This document shows positions 1 through 7,781 of a DNA stretch of 23,858 nt, piece by piece. This DNA is from Gemmataceae bacterium (lineage in GTDB: Bacteria > Planctomycetota > Planctomycetia > Gemmatales > Gemmataceae), in the NCBI GenBank assembly GCA_009691815.1, contig SIAL01000011.1:1-23858 (forward strand), in the 5' to 3' direction. The translations under genes and the position numbers were made by a program. The number at the start of each line of letters is the position of its first letter. Positions within the stretch are counted from its first letter, which is position 1. The notes below the pieces were generated by a model. It did not search any database, had not been told where the DNA came from, and saw nothing but the letters and a program-made list of their open reading frames with translations.

Positions 1-436
1 CGAAAATCACAAAGGACCTAACCAATTCCTATCCCAAAACCGGAGTATTGGCAAGTCGGCACCTGAAATGAAACGATTAGGCCAAGACATTAACCAAGAT
101 TTAATCGCTTATTTCAATCCCACCCGACCACGGGATTTCATCAACAATCGGGTAATGGGAATATCCTACAATCCCGGAATTGGTTAACACTAAACCGGGA
201 AGAATCGAGGTGCGGGAAAATTTAGCCTGTAGGATTTGATGCAAGCTGGGAAGTAATGTAGCGTGTTTACGCCATTTTTTTTGCAAGTCACCGTCACCGA
301 GAACATCGTTTCAAAGGACCTGCGTCCTGTTGTCGATTTAACAATTCCCAAACGAACGAATATCGCTTCAATGAACTAATCGTTTCGGATTCAATTTCCC
401 GATCCAAAAACATCCCAAAACGCTTTTCAGAACCTA
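1..436. other. Left-edge stretch without a convincing gene
   Basis: I see no supported gene here. A plus-strand frame is open from the window edge to a stop at about 187, and a 61-codon minus-strand frame (101-286, TTG start) overlaps it. Neither has a good ribosome binding site, a recognisable motif or a signal peptide. The stretch could hold the 3' end of a gene that begins outside the window, but nothing in it identifies one. Confidence 0.4.
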
Positions 437-658
437 TTATTTTTTGATTAGGATTTGGCGCCAGTGGCGAGATTGTTGCTGTCGAAAGCGAATTGCCGCA
501 TTGGAATTGAGGTCAACGCTGGTGTCGTCTTTCCCCGTTACTTCAATTCGGGATTGTTCCACCGAATGGGCGGGTGCATGATTTTGGGACCCTTGTGCGG
601 CAAAGAAGGTACACACGCCCAGGAATCCTGAAAAACCCAACCATACAAGAGACTGCAT
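437..658 (-). CDS. Small exported protein of unknown function (73 aa)
   Basis: The frame starts at an ATG preceded by a GGAGGA-type ribosome binding site about 8 bases upstream, which supports a real gene. Residues 1-20 are hydrophobic and look like a signal peptide, with a plausible cleavage after the Ala-Ala near residue 21. The mature part is short, polar and rich in Ser, Gln, Asn and Arg. No family is recognised and there are no cysteines in the mature part. It lies downstream of the Nif3 gene on the same strand with a 151-base gap, so it may have its own promoter. A secreted peptide or a small periplasmic protein is inferred only from the signal sequence. Confidence 0.55.
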   Translation of the reverse strand: MQSLVWLGFSGFLGVCTFFAAQGSQNHAPAHSVEQSRIEVTGKDDTSVDLNSNAAIRFRQQQSRHWRQILIKK

Positions 659-809
659 AACAATTCCTCCACCGCTTTCTTCATCGGAGCAGGATTCATG
701 CCGAATTGAGCCAAACAGGGGTCACTTGCTGTAAGTTGTGTGGATATTGACGGTTAGGAAGGCATTTTGTGATTTCCCCAATCGCCAAAGGCAACTCAAA
801 TTGCAAGTT

Positions 810-1946
810 TTACAAAGACAACCGTGAAGGACTTACCAATTCAAACCCCTCCAGCGGGTCAATTTCCAAACAGGGTTTTGTTTCCACCCCACCCAACGAG
901 ACAACCAGTTCTTCACCAAGTACCCTCATTGCGAAATGTTCGCTGGCATGGTGGCCCAAAACAATCACCCCAATTCCCGCTTCTTGGGCTTCCAAGGCCT
1001 CATGGTAACGGAGTTCCCCCGTAACAAACAGATCCGCCATTTGTTGGATGGCATCCTTAAGAAACTCACCCGCTGCCCCACAAGCCACAGCGATTTTTGA
1101 AATCGTTTGATCCCGAGATCCAATGGTGTGGCATTGTTGAATCCCAACGCCCCTGGCCAACTGATAGGCCAAGTCACCCAAAGGCATTGGGTGCAAAAGG
1201 TCCCCGATTCGCCCCTCGCCAAAAGCCCCCGTCGGATCTCCCAACAAGGGAATGAGGTCAAACGCCGGCTCTTCATACGGGTGGCTTTGCCGGAGGGACA
1301 AAATCACCCTAGCTAAATCCTTTTTTCGACAAACGATTTCAAGTCGTTCCTCGGTTACCTCTTCGCTCGCTTCTTTTCGGCCTATCTTGGGGTTGGATTT
1401 CTCGTTTCCGCAAAAAGTACCCGTGCCCGGTAAACGAAAACTGCACCCAGAATAGTTGCCGATGTTGCCCGCCCCATGGGTAAACATCGCTTGCGCTACT
1501 TTTTCCCTTTCACCCGGCGGAACAAACACGACAATCTTAACGGATTCGGATGCTAAGGAACGCCGAAGCGGTTGCGAACGAGATACCTCAAGCATCTTTA
1601 GCAGTTGTTCGTTGATCCCCCCCGGGGCATTGTCCCAAGCCGTGTGCGGGGAATAGACGGCCACCTTACTTTGGATCAAATCCAGCAACAATTTTTCTTT
1701 GGGATAGGAGGCAACCAAAGACTTGGTTCCCTTGAATAAAATCGGGTGGTGTACCAAAACCAAATTGGCCTGATAATCCAAGGCTCCTTTGGCGGTTTGG
1801 GGCGTGAGCGTTAAGCATGTTGCCACTCGATGAAGCGGCGCCTCGAGGTCACCCAGCAAAAACCCGACATTATCCCAACTGGCGGCGGTCGCCAAGGGAA
1901 TACGATTGCTTAGCCAGTCAACAGCATCACGAATGCGGTAGGCCAT
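810..1946 (-). CDS. Nif3-like dinuclear metal center protein (GTP cyclohydrolase 1 type 2 homolog)
   Basis: This is a full-length Nif3/YbgI-family protein (378 aa) of the longer class with an inserted PII-like middle domain. The N-terminal half shows 'SWDNVG' (residues 23-28), the metal-binding 'HHP' (His66, His67) and 'HTAWDNAPGG' (His101, Asp105). The inserted domain spans about 135-235 and carries 'SHPYEEPAFD'. The C-terminal half has 'GELRYHEALEA' and 'GHHASE' (His332, Glu336), so all expected metal ligands are present. Members form hexameric rings with a two-metal site; the true substrate is unsettled, and the GTP cyclohydrolase name is historical. The gene begins 22 bases after the upstream Ig-like gene, which suggests cotranscription. 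The ribosome binding site is weak, which fits translation following the gene before it. Confidence 0.93.
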   Translation of the reverse strand: MAYRIRDAVDWLSNRIPLATAASWDNVGFLLGDLEAPLHRVATCLTLTPQTAKGALDYQANLVLVHHPILFKGTKSLVASYPKEKLLLDLIQSKVAVYSPHTAWDNAPGGINEQLLKMLEVSRSQPLRRSLASESVKIVVFVPPGEREKVAQAMFTHGAGNIGNYSGCSFRLPGTGTFCGNEKSNPKIGRKEASEEVTEERLEIVCRKKDLARVILSLRQSHPYEEPAFDLIPLLGDPTGAFGEGRIGDLLHPMPLGDLAYQLARGVGIQQCHTIGSRDQTISKIAVACGAAGEFLKDAIQQMADLFVTGELRYHEALEAQEAGIGVIVLGHHASEHFAMRVLGEELVVSLGGVETKPCLEIDPLEGFELVSPSRLSL

Positions 1947-1968
1947 GGGGAGATCAATTCTTTACGAT

Positions 1969-3465
1969 TTATTTTCCGTCGGAGAGACCCAAAATGTTAA
2001 CTTCGGGAATGGTAAGGTCCACCAAAATGGGCTGTTGAGTTTGGGCTACTCCCAAGTTGCCCGCCTGGTCTTTTACGGTAAGCTTTAGGTGCACGGTGGG
2101 CGGCGTTCCAGGAGGCACAAGCCAAGAAACTCTGCCGGAGTTGGCCAATTCGCGGTTTCCGATTTTGTGCCAAGGCCCTTCAAGCTGATTGGCCCATTCA
2201 ATCGTGATAGGGTTGATGGCCAGATTTTTATCCGAGGCCTTCCAAGACAAAAGAAGGTGATCCCTTTGATCTGGATCGGGAACCGGACTAAACAGGGTCG
2301 CTTCGGGTGCCGTTGTGTCGTATTCCAGCCGGATTTGCGCCAGCTCGCCTTTTTGTGGGGAAGGTCGGCCCAAACCAGCTCGACTCTTGGCCACAAGAGT
2401 AAAGCCTTGTGGGATTCCTTCCCTTTGAAGGTTCAGGGGGATTTTGTTACGCACCGGGCTAGTGGGGTTTGCGGTCAAGGCCATTCCCGTTTGGGCAAAG
2501 CTTTCAGTGGAGGCAAGGGTCCAACTTTCCCCTTCATCAAGGGTTGTCCATACCTCAACCGCCCCGACACCGGAGGGCCCCATTTTACCCACCTCATAGT
2601 CCAGTTGAACTTGGCGTTGGTTAACCAGCTTAGCCGTTGGGGGCGGTGGCCTTTGGGTGGAAACCTGACTAATGGCAGGCAAATGAGCGTGATTTGGCAG
2701 AGTTGTGGCGGATGGGGTCCAGATGGTGGCATCCCAACCAGAGGCGGAACCGGGATTAGGACCGGTTCCCGGTGCCGGAGGATAGGCCGAAGTCCCCACT
2801 AAAAGGGAACCACTTACAGGGAGCGCCGCCACCGGCTGGGGAGCGGGAGCCGGTACGGCAAGGCTTTCCCCCACCACGCTGACAAAATTGCCTGCATAAT
2901 CACTGGCCTGAAATCTTACGGTTATCGCTCCTGTGGAAGGTGCCGGAAAACTTCCCGACCCCGAAACTCCCGGTTGCAGTTGGATCGGAATCCACTGGTT
3001 AGTAGGCATTTCCGGAGTACGGCATTCCAACCGCAAGCTAGCAAGATTTGGGTTTTGGTCACGAAAGTCCCATTGAATGGAAATATCGGAATTGTTGCGA
3101 AGAACCACCAAACTAGCTTCCGGCTTGGATGTGTCGATTACAACTTTTTGTCCCACAGGGGCGGACGGAATATGAGCGGGCTCTTGACGCATATTGTGGT
3201 CAAGAAGGCCAACTGTAAACCAGTGAGGGCCGTCCTGAGTCGCCTGAAAAAGAAATCCTTCGTGGTTGGCGGACAATCTTGAATGGAGGTGCCAAGTCTT
3301 GCCACGGTCCAACGAAAGATACAGCAGGGCTTCCCGGACAGAATGTTTTTTTTCGGGTTGAACCCGGAAAGGAATGGTAAAACGGCTTGTCGCAAGGTGG
3401 CGCTCTGCGGCTTGGGGATCCGCCCCAAAAGCCAAAAGTGCCAGCATGGTTGTCCCTACTATCAT
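1969..3465 (-). CDS. Exported Ig-like/beta-sandwich protein (498 aa)
   Basis: The start is supported by an AAGGA-type site about 7 bases upstream of the ATG. Residues 1-19 form a short signal-peptide-like segment. The rest looks like several beta-sandwich modules: segments with 'YLSLDRGKTWHL' and 'VWTTLDEGESWTLAS' resemble sialidase or BNR-like 'dGG.tW' turns, and 'DTSKPEASL' and 'DTTAPEATL' resemble the openings of bacterial Ig-like repeats, each followed by a conserved Trp and an 'xDxAGN' motif. A Pro/Ala-rich linker occupies roughly residues 205-275. No catalytic site is evident, so a structural or binding role in the periplasm or at the cell surface is inferred. It probably shares a transcript with the nif3-like gene downstream, although no functional link is obvious. 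Confidence 0.7.
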   Translation of the reverse strand: MIVGTTMLALLAFGADPQAAERHLATSRFTIPFRVQPEKKHSVREALLYLSLDRGKTWHLHSRLSANHEGFLFQATQDGPHWFTVGLLDHNMRQEPAHIPSAPVGQKVVIDTSKPEASLVVLRNNSDISIQWDFRDQNPNLASLRLECRTPEMPTNQWIPIQLQPGVSGSGSFPAPSTGAITVRFQASDYAGNFVSVVGESLAVPAPAPQPVAALPVSGSLLVGTSAYPPAPGTGPNPGSASGWDATIWTPSATTLPNHAHLPAISQVSTQRPPPPTAKLVNQRQVQLDYEVGKMGPSGVGAVEVWTTLDEGESWTLASTESFAQTGMALTANPTSPVRNKIPLNLQREGIPQGFTLVAKSRAGLGRPSPQKGELAQIRLEYDTTAPEATLFSPVPDPDQRDHLLLSWKASDKNLAINPITIEWANQLEGPWHKIGNRELANSGRVSWLVPPGTPPTVHLKLTVKDQAGNLGVAQTQQPILVDLTIPEVNILGLSDGK

Positions 3466-3554
3466 GACTATTCCTTCATGGGCCCAAAATTTGCCAGCAA
3501 TACCAAGCCTTGAAACCGATTTTTACCTTATCCCAAACATCGGCCCTACAACCC

Positions 3555-3602
3555 TAAGGACTTAAATAATCCTTAAAAACGGTATCCCGAAAGAGTCGGG
3601 AT
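3555..3602. repeat. Two small hairpins in the divergent promoter region
   Basis: A 6-bp inverted repeat (TAAGGA...TCCTTA, about 3555-3575) is followed by a 7-bp one (ATCCCGA, 3584-3590; TCGGGAT, 3596-3602). They sit between two divergent genes. Neither is followed by a T-run, so they are not ordinary terminators. They could be operators or leader structures for the plus-strand gene at 3706, but this is inference. Confidence 0.3.
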
Positions 3603-3705
3603 TAAACCCTACCCTTTGCCCCTAAATCCCCAAGTTTTCATGATTTGGGAATGCTGGGCGGAAATCGGTGGGACGATAAAGGAACGGCATCCAAGGAGTG
3701 ACACC

Positions 3706-4173
3706 ATGAAAAGACTTGTAGCAATCGGTCTCTTTTTGTTTTTGGGATTGAACGGAGCCATGGCTCTGGATCCGGCCATCATCAAAGCCTATGATCCCAA
3801 TCGGATCCGAACCGTTGGGGGCGATTCGGGATTGCCTGCCGAAAATAAGGACGATTGTACTAGTTGCCAAAATCACCGGTTTGGCTTAAAGCGGCTTTTC
3901 CCCAAACCTTGGGGTGGCATGTTCAATAACGGAACCACCAGAGGTTGTTACGCCAACCACTTTGGAACCGGTTGCGGTTCATTTACCTCGGATGCGGTGT
4001 TCATTTTGGGCTCTTCCCGGGCCTTCTTCAACGAACCCTGCCACAAGCGAAGTGGTCCGACCCCTTGGGAATTGCTTTATGGCCCTCACATGGCGACCGC
4101 CCCCAATGTCCTGCCGCCGGGTCAATACGCCCCCAGTCTTCCCACCCCAACCCCTTCGGTTATCATCGACTAA
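3706..4173 (+). CDS. Exported Cys-containing protein of unknown function (155 aa)
   Basis: I chose the ATG at 3706 rather than the upstream ATG at 3616 because AAGGAG (3693-3698) lies 7 bases before it and the protein then begins with a clean signal peptide (residues 1-20, ending 'GAMA'). The mature protein has five cysteines, two of them in 'DDCTSC', and motifs such as 'GLKRLFPKPWGGMF' and 'GTTRGCYANHFGTGC'. The C-terminus is rich in Pro and Thr. No family is recognised. It resembles short Cys-bearing exported proteins that planctomycetes carry in numbers, but I cannot give it a function. The gene stands alone between a divergent neighbour and a strong terminator, so it is probably a single-gene transcript. 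Confidence 0.75.
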   Translation: MKRLVAIGLFLFLGLNGAMALDPAIIKAYDPNRIRTVGGDSGLPAENKDDCTSCQNHRFGLKRLFPKPWGGMFNNGTTRGCYANHFGTGCGSFTSDAVFILGSSRAFFNEPCHKRSGPTPWELLYGPHMATAPNVLPPGQYAPSLPTPTPSVIID

Positions 4174-4212
4174 ATAGCCCTCATGGGAACCAACCCAACC
4201 TCTTTTGGAAAG

Positions 4213-4240
4213 CGCCCGGACCCTGCCGGGCGTTTTTCTT
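4213..4240 (+). terminator. Rho-independent terminator after the 155-aa exported protein gene
   Basis: A perfect 7-bp stem, CGCCCGG (4213-4219) with CCGGGCG (4226-4232), encloses a 6-base loop and is followed at once by TTTTTCTT. This is a textbook intrinsic terminator, 40 bases after the stop codon. Confidence 0.85.
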
Positions 4241-4311
4241 TGGCAGGGGACCTAAAAGACGACAAAAATGTACGGATTTATATTTTTGGGGTCCAACCTC
4301 CCAAAGACCCG

Positions 4312-4317
4312 TATAAT
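4312..4317 (+). promoter_or_regulatory. Candidate -10 box upstream of nrnA
   Basis: A perfect TATAAT lies 34 bases before the nrnA start codon and after the preceding terminator, which is where a promoter is needed. No good -35 match is seen at the normal spacing; a TTGGGG at 4286-4291 is 20 bases away. The call is therefore tentative. Confidence 0.4.
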
Positions 4318-4351
4318 TTCCTTTCTCCCTCCTTACCTTTGGGTTTCCTAA

Positions 4352-5335
4352 ATGGATTGGTCACCCCTTAAACACTTGGTCGAAACGCACCGAAATTGGA
4401 TCCTCCTCAGCCACGCAAAGCCTGATGGGGATGCCATCGGTTCCCTTTTGGGATTGGCCGCCGCCATTCGGTCCACAGGGGCCATGGCAACTCCCATCCT
4501 CGAAGGAGGCCTCCCTTCCCGGTATCGGTTTATGGATCCAAACGGGTGGTTGGTTTTGCGGGACAATGTTTCACAAGACCTTTGGACCAATGCGGATGCT
4601 TTGGCCGTGGTCGATACCGGAACTTGGAGTCAATTGGGCCATTGGGCGGAAAAAGTCCGGGCATTCCCCGGGTTCAAAATGGTTATTGACCATCACTCCA
4701 CCCAAGACGCCATTGCCAGCGTCAACTTTATTACCACCGACCCGGAGGCCAATTGCCGCCTGATTTACGAAGCGGGAAGATCCCTGGGTTTTGTTCCCGA
4801 TGCCTTAGCGGCTCAAGCCTTGTACATCGGGCTTGCCACGGACACCGGCTGGTTTCGTCACGGGAACACCAAGCCGGAATCCTTTGGCCTTGCCTTTGAG
4901 TTGGTTAACCTTGGGGCCAATCCCACCCTGATCTACCGTGAAATCTATGAACGATCCTCGCTGGGAAAGTTACGGCTTTCGGGTCGGTTGCTTTCCAGGG
5001 TGTCTCTCCACCTCAATGGGCAGGTGGTCGGAAGTGAAATCCTTTTTGGGGACTGGGCGGATATTGGCGCAATCCCCGAAGATGCGGAGGATCTTATCGA
5101 CCTTGTAAGAGTTCTTGAGGGAACCAAGGTGGGTTTTGTTTTAGTGGAACGAAACCCGGGTGAAACCCGTGGAAGCTTGCGTGGACGAGATGGTTTTGAT
5201 GTGGCCGCTTTGGCCCAATCCTTTGGAGGGGGAGGCCACAAGGCCGCCGCCGGTTTTAGTTTCCATGGTTCGGCCCAAGAGGCAAAAGGCCTCTTGCTGG
5301 AACGCCTTAAAGAACGGCTGGCCTCGAACACCTGA
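4352..5335 (+). CDS. nrnA: DHH-family phosphoesterase, NrnA type (oligoribonuclease / pAp phosphatase)
   Basis: At 327 aa this has the usual length and two-domain order of NrnA. The DHH domain shows 'HAKPDGDAIGS' (21-31; His21, Asp25, Asp27), 'VDTG' (Asp88), the name-giving 'DHH' (113-115) and 'ATDTGWFRH' (Asp164). The DHHA1 domain ends with the substrate-binding 'GGGGHKAAAG' (292-301). All metal and phosphate ligands expected of the family are present. NrnA enzymes degrade 2-5 nt RNA fragments and dephosphorylate 3'-phosphoadenosine 5'-phosphate in the cytoplasm. No good ribosome binding site is visible before the ATG, so it may be read from a short leader. The next gene follows after 26 bases and is likely cotranscribed. 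Which of the two activities dominates cannot be told from sequence. Confidence 0.9.
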   Translation: MDWSPLKHLVETHRNWILLSHAKPDGDAIGSLLGLAAAIRSTGAMATPILEGGLPSRYRFMDPNGWLVLRDNVSQDLWTNADALAVVDTGTWSQLGHWAEKVRAFPGFKMVIDHHSTQDAIASVNFITTDPEANCRLIYEAGRSLGFVPDALAAQALYIGLATDTGWFRHGNTKPESFGLAFELVNLGANPTLIYREIYERSSLGKLRLSGRLLSRVSLHLNGQVVGSEILFGDWADIGAIPEDAEDLIDLVRVLEGTKVGFVLVERNPGETRGSLRGRDGFDVAALAQSFGGGGHKAAAGFSFHGSAQEAKGLLLERLKERLASNT

Positions 5336-5361
5336 CCGATAATTACTTTGGGAATGGGCTT

Positions 5362-6486
5362 ATGTTGAAGACGCTAAAATGGTTGGACGGACTATCTCAC
5401 GGCAAAGGTGCCGTTTCTACCGAGTGGCCCTTACCCGCGCGGATTGTGATTGTTTGTTTTCTTTTTGCGGTGGGGTTGGGGTTTGTTTCCGCCCTGGTAA
5501 ACCTTCACTTCCAAGAGGCCGGCCCCGGAAACCTCCTCCCAGATGCCACGGATGTGGTTCGCGCCTACCATGGGGCATCGGGCAAATCCCAATTGGAAAG
5601 GCTCCTTACCGAGCCTGAATCGCTTCCATTCAACGGTTCCGGCAGCATGCGCGCCGCCTTCACCGAGAAAAAAGGGGGCGGATTAAATGCCGAAATGAAA
5701 GCGGTAGCTGAGGAAAAAGCATTCGATTTGTCCAACCCTTCCGAGGCGGCCCATGCCAAGTCCCTTGTCTTAAAGGAGAGGAACGGCGAACGATTGGCCT
5801 TGCTCGCTTGGATCCGGTCCGGCGCCCCTGAAACAACCTATGACGAGGTTGGATTTGAACTCAAAGGGGATCTGGCCAAGCTTCCCATCAGCAAAGAGTA
5901 TCTGGTCAATGGAGAAGCTGGAACGGTGAAAGTTCACCTCCAGGCAATCATTCATGACCGGTGCTGCCGGTGCCACTCCCACGGGGTGGGTGGTTCCGCC
6001 TCACGGTACTCTCTTGAAACATTTGAGAACCTCAAGGTGTACTTGGGGGTTGATAGCCATCAGGGAAAATCGTTGGAGCATTTGGCGCTAACCACGCACA
6101 TTCACCTTTTGGCATTCTCCATCCTGTATGGGCTCACGGGCATCCTTTTTAGCCTCACTGGCTGGCCGACCTGGATCCGAATTCTCCTGGCCCCCGGAGC
6201 GCTGATTTTCTCGGTAATGGACATTTCATTCTGGTGGCTGGCCCGATTGGAGCCACCCTACGGGCCCATGTTTGCCCAATTGATCATGGTTTCGGGGGGG
6301 CTGGTTGGACTTGCCCTTGGCGCCCAAATCGTCTTAGGATCCTTTGGTTTATTCCGTTGGCGAGGCAAAATCGTGATTGCCGCCATCATGGCAATCGGAA
6401 CATTGATGGGCCTTGGGGCCAAGCTTTGGGTTGTGGATCCCTACTTGGCAAAGATAACACATGTTGCGCTAAAAACCGAAGAATAA
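5362..6486 (+). CDS. Membrane protein with a periplasmic CxxCH heme motif (374 aa)
   Basis: The protein has one N-terminal membrane segment (about 27-48), a large soluble region (about 50-240), and four more membrane segments (about 247-267, 272-294, 303-326, 336-355). The soluble region ends in 'DRCCRCHSHGVGG', which contains one CxxCH motif (Cys201-x-x-Cys204-His205), the usual attachment site for c-type heme. If the motif is used, this part should lie in the periplasm. His-rich 'THIHLLAFS' (245-253) opens the second membrane segment. An internal part, 'LLAWIRSGAPETTYD', resembles the segments that come before heme motifs in planctomycete cytochrome-like proteins. I do not recognise a named family. 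A role in membrane electron transfer is inferred. It follows nrnA by 26 bases. Confidence 0.75.
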   Translation: MLKTLKWLDGLSHGKGAVSTEWPLPARIVIVCFLFAVGLGFVSALVNLHFQEAGPGNLLPDATDVVRAYHGASGKSQLERLLTEPESLPFNGSGSMRAAFTEKKGGGLNAEMKAVAEEKAFDLSNPSEAAHAKSLVLKERNGERLALLAWIRSGAPETTYDEVGFELKGDLAKLPISKEYLVNGEAGTVKVHLQAIIHDRCCRCHSHGVGGSASRYSLETFENLKVYLGVDSHQGKSLEHLALTTHIHLLAFSILYGLTGILFSLTGWPTWIRILLAPGALIFSVMDISFWWLARLEPPYGPMFAQLIMVSGGLVGLALGAQIVLGSFGLFRWRGKIVIAAIMAIGTLMGLGAKLWVVDPYLAKITHVALKTEE

Positions 6487-6559
6487 GGATCCCTTGACCA
6501 TCGTCTCCGGGGATAAGACTCGGCGGCAATTGCCCTGGAGTGGGTTAACAACTTGACCT

Positions 6560-6569
6560 AGGAAAGGAC
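6560..6569 (+). promoter_or_regulatory. Ribosome binding site of the nagA-like gene
   Basis: The purine-rich AGGAAAGGA just upstream of the ATG at 6576 fixes this start and suggests strong translation initiation independent of the preceding gene, which ends 89 bases earlier. Confidence 0.6.
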
Positions 6570-6575
6570 AATTGC

Positions 6576-7781
6576 ATGAACGATTATTGGATCAAGGGTG
6601 CATCGCTAATCCTTCCCAATGAGGAATGCCCGGGTTCCCTTCGTATCTCGCATGGCCTTATTATTGAAGTCCGCCGGGACCAACAATTCCCAACGGATGG
6701 TATCCCCGTAATCGACGCCACGGGGTTTCGGGTTTGCCCCGGGTTTGTAGATCTTCATGTCCATGGCGGCGGCGGTGCCGATTTCATGGACGGTACGCCC
6801 GAGGCGTTTCGATTAGCCTGTCTTGCCCATGCCCGCCATGGGACAACATCGCTTTTGGCGACAACCACGGCGGCTAGTCCTGACCACCTGTTTCGGATGC
6901 TTTTAGTAGCTCAAGGCCTCGTCAAACAAGATACGGGCGGTGCTAGGGTCAAGGGTGTCCACCTTTATGGTCCGCATTTTCATGGCCCCGCCAAAGGCTG
7001 CCACCCCGAACCGGAGCGGTTTTCGCCGGAGCAGATTCGAAAACTCATGACTTTTGCGCCAATTCTCACAGCGGCAACCCTGGCCCCGGAACATCCCGAT
7101 GCCGAATCTTTTGCGGTTCAGTGTATGGCCCATGGAATTAGGCTCCACATGGGGCATAGCCATTGCACTTTCACCCAGGCCGAAACGGCCGTTGCCTGGG
7201 GCGTTCGCCATGTGGATCACCTCTTTTGCGCCATGTCAGACCGGGCAAGGTTACGATTGGCACAGACTTGGCCCATGCGGGGTGGCTTATTTGAGGCGAC
7301 TCTTTGCCTTGATGAGCTTTCGACCGAAGTGATAGCCGATGGGTGTCACCTTAGCCCGGAACTATTACGCTTGGCTTGGAAGGTGAAGGGGCCCAATCGT
7401 TTGGCCCTGGTCACAGATGCAATGCGCGCCATGGATTTACCAGCCGGCGAGTATGTTTTCGGCCCAAGTGAAGCGGGAGTGAAGGTTTTTTCCAACGGCA
7501 GAGTTGGCCTCATGCAGGATGGCAAATCGCTTGCCTCGGCCATTCAGGGGATGGACCACGGGATTAGACAACTGCTTGCCGCCACTGGGGAGCCTCTTTG
7601 GCGAATCGTTCAAACCGCCAGTTTGATACCGGCCCGAATTGCGGGATTGGACAAAGAAATAGGTTCCCTTGAAGTGGGGAAACGGGCGGACCTTGTTTGG
7701 TTGGATGAAGGTCTTTACCCGGTTCGTGTCTGGGTTGGGGGGCGGGAAATCCCCGAAATCGTAAAGCATCCCGGGAATTAA
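6576..7781 (+). CDS. NagA-like amidohydrolase (N-acetylglucosamine-6-phosphate deacetylase family) with altered metal site
   Basis: The length (401 aa) and motif order are those of NagA: 'DLHVHGGGGADF' (His61, His63), 'ARHGTTSLLATTTAA' (86-100), 'GCHPE' (141-145), 'GHSHCTF' (His194), 'HVDHLFCAM' (His215) and 'LVTDAM' with catalytic Asp281. NagA removes the acetyl group from GlcNAc-6-phosphate in cytoplasmic amino-sugar recycling. Two points are unusual. The metal-binding Glu of the usual 'HLEGP' is Tyr131 here ('HLYGP', codon 6966-6968), and the usual 'HLFNAM' reads 'HLFCAM'. The family is clear, but the substrate and even the metal content may differ from textbook NagA, so I give no gene symbol. 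No other amino-sugar gene is adjacent. The stop codon overlaps that of the convergent ligase gene. Confidence 0.85.
   Translation: MNDYWIKGASLILPNEECPGSLRISHGLIIEVRRDQQFPTDGIPVIDATGFRVCPGFVDLHVHGGGGADFMDGTPEAFRLACLAHARHGTTSLLATTTAASPDHLFRMLLVAQGLVKQDTGGARVKGVHLYGPHFHGPAKGCHPEPERFSPEQIRKLMTFAPILTAATLAPEHPDAESFAVQCMAHGIRLHMGHSHCTFTQAETAVAWGVRHVDHLFCAMSDRARLRLAQTWPMRGGLFEATLCLDELSTEVIADGCHLSPELLRLAWKVKGPNRLALVTDAMRAMDLPAGEYVFGPSEAGVKVFSNGRVGLMQDGKSLASAIQGMDHGIRQLLAATGEPLWRIVQTASLIPARIAGLDKEIGSLEVGKRADLVWLDEGLYPVRVWVGGREIPEIVKHPGN

Noticed and set aside
101..286. 61-codon minus frame at the left edge
   Set aside because: TTG start, weak ribosome binding site, no motif, and overlapped by an open plus frame; no evidence to choose between them.
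2089..2802. 237-codon plus frame antisense to the Ig-like gene
   Set aside because: It is a shadow of the minus-strand gene, has no ribosome binding site and no family resemblance.
3616..3705. Upstream ATG extending the 155-aa exported protein by 30 residues
   Set aside because: The extension hides the signal peptide and the good ribosome binding site belongs to the ATG at 3706.
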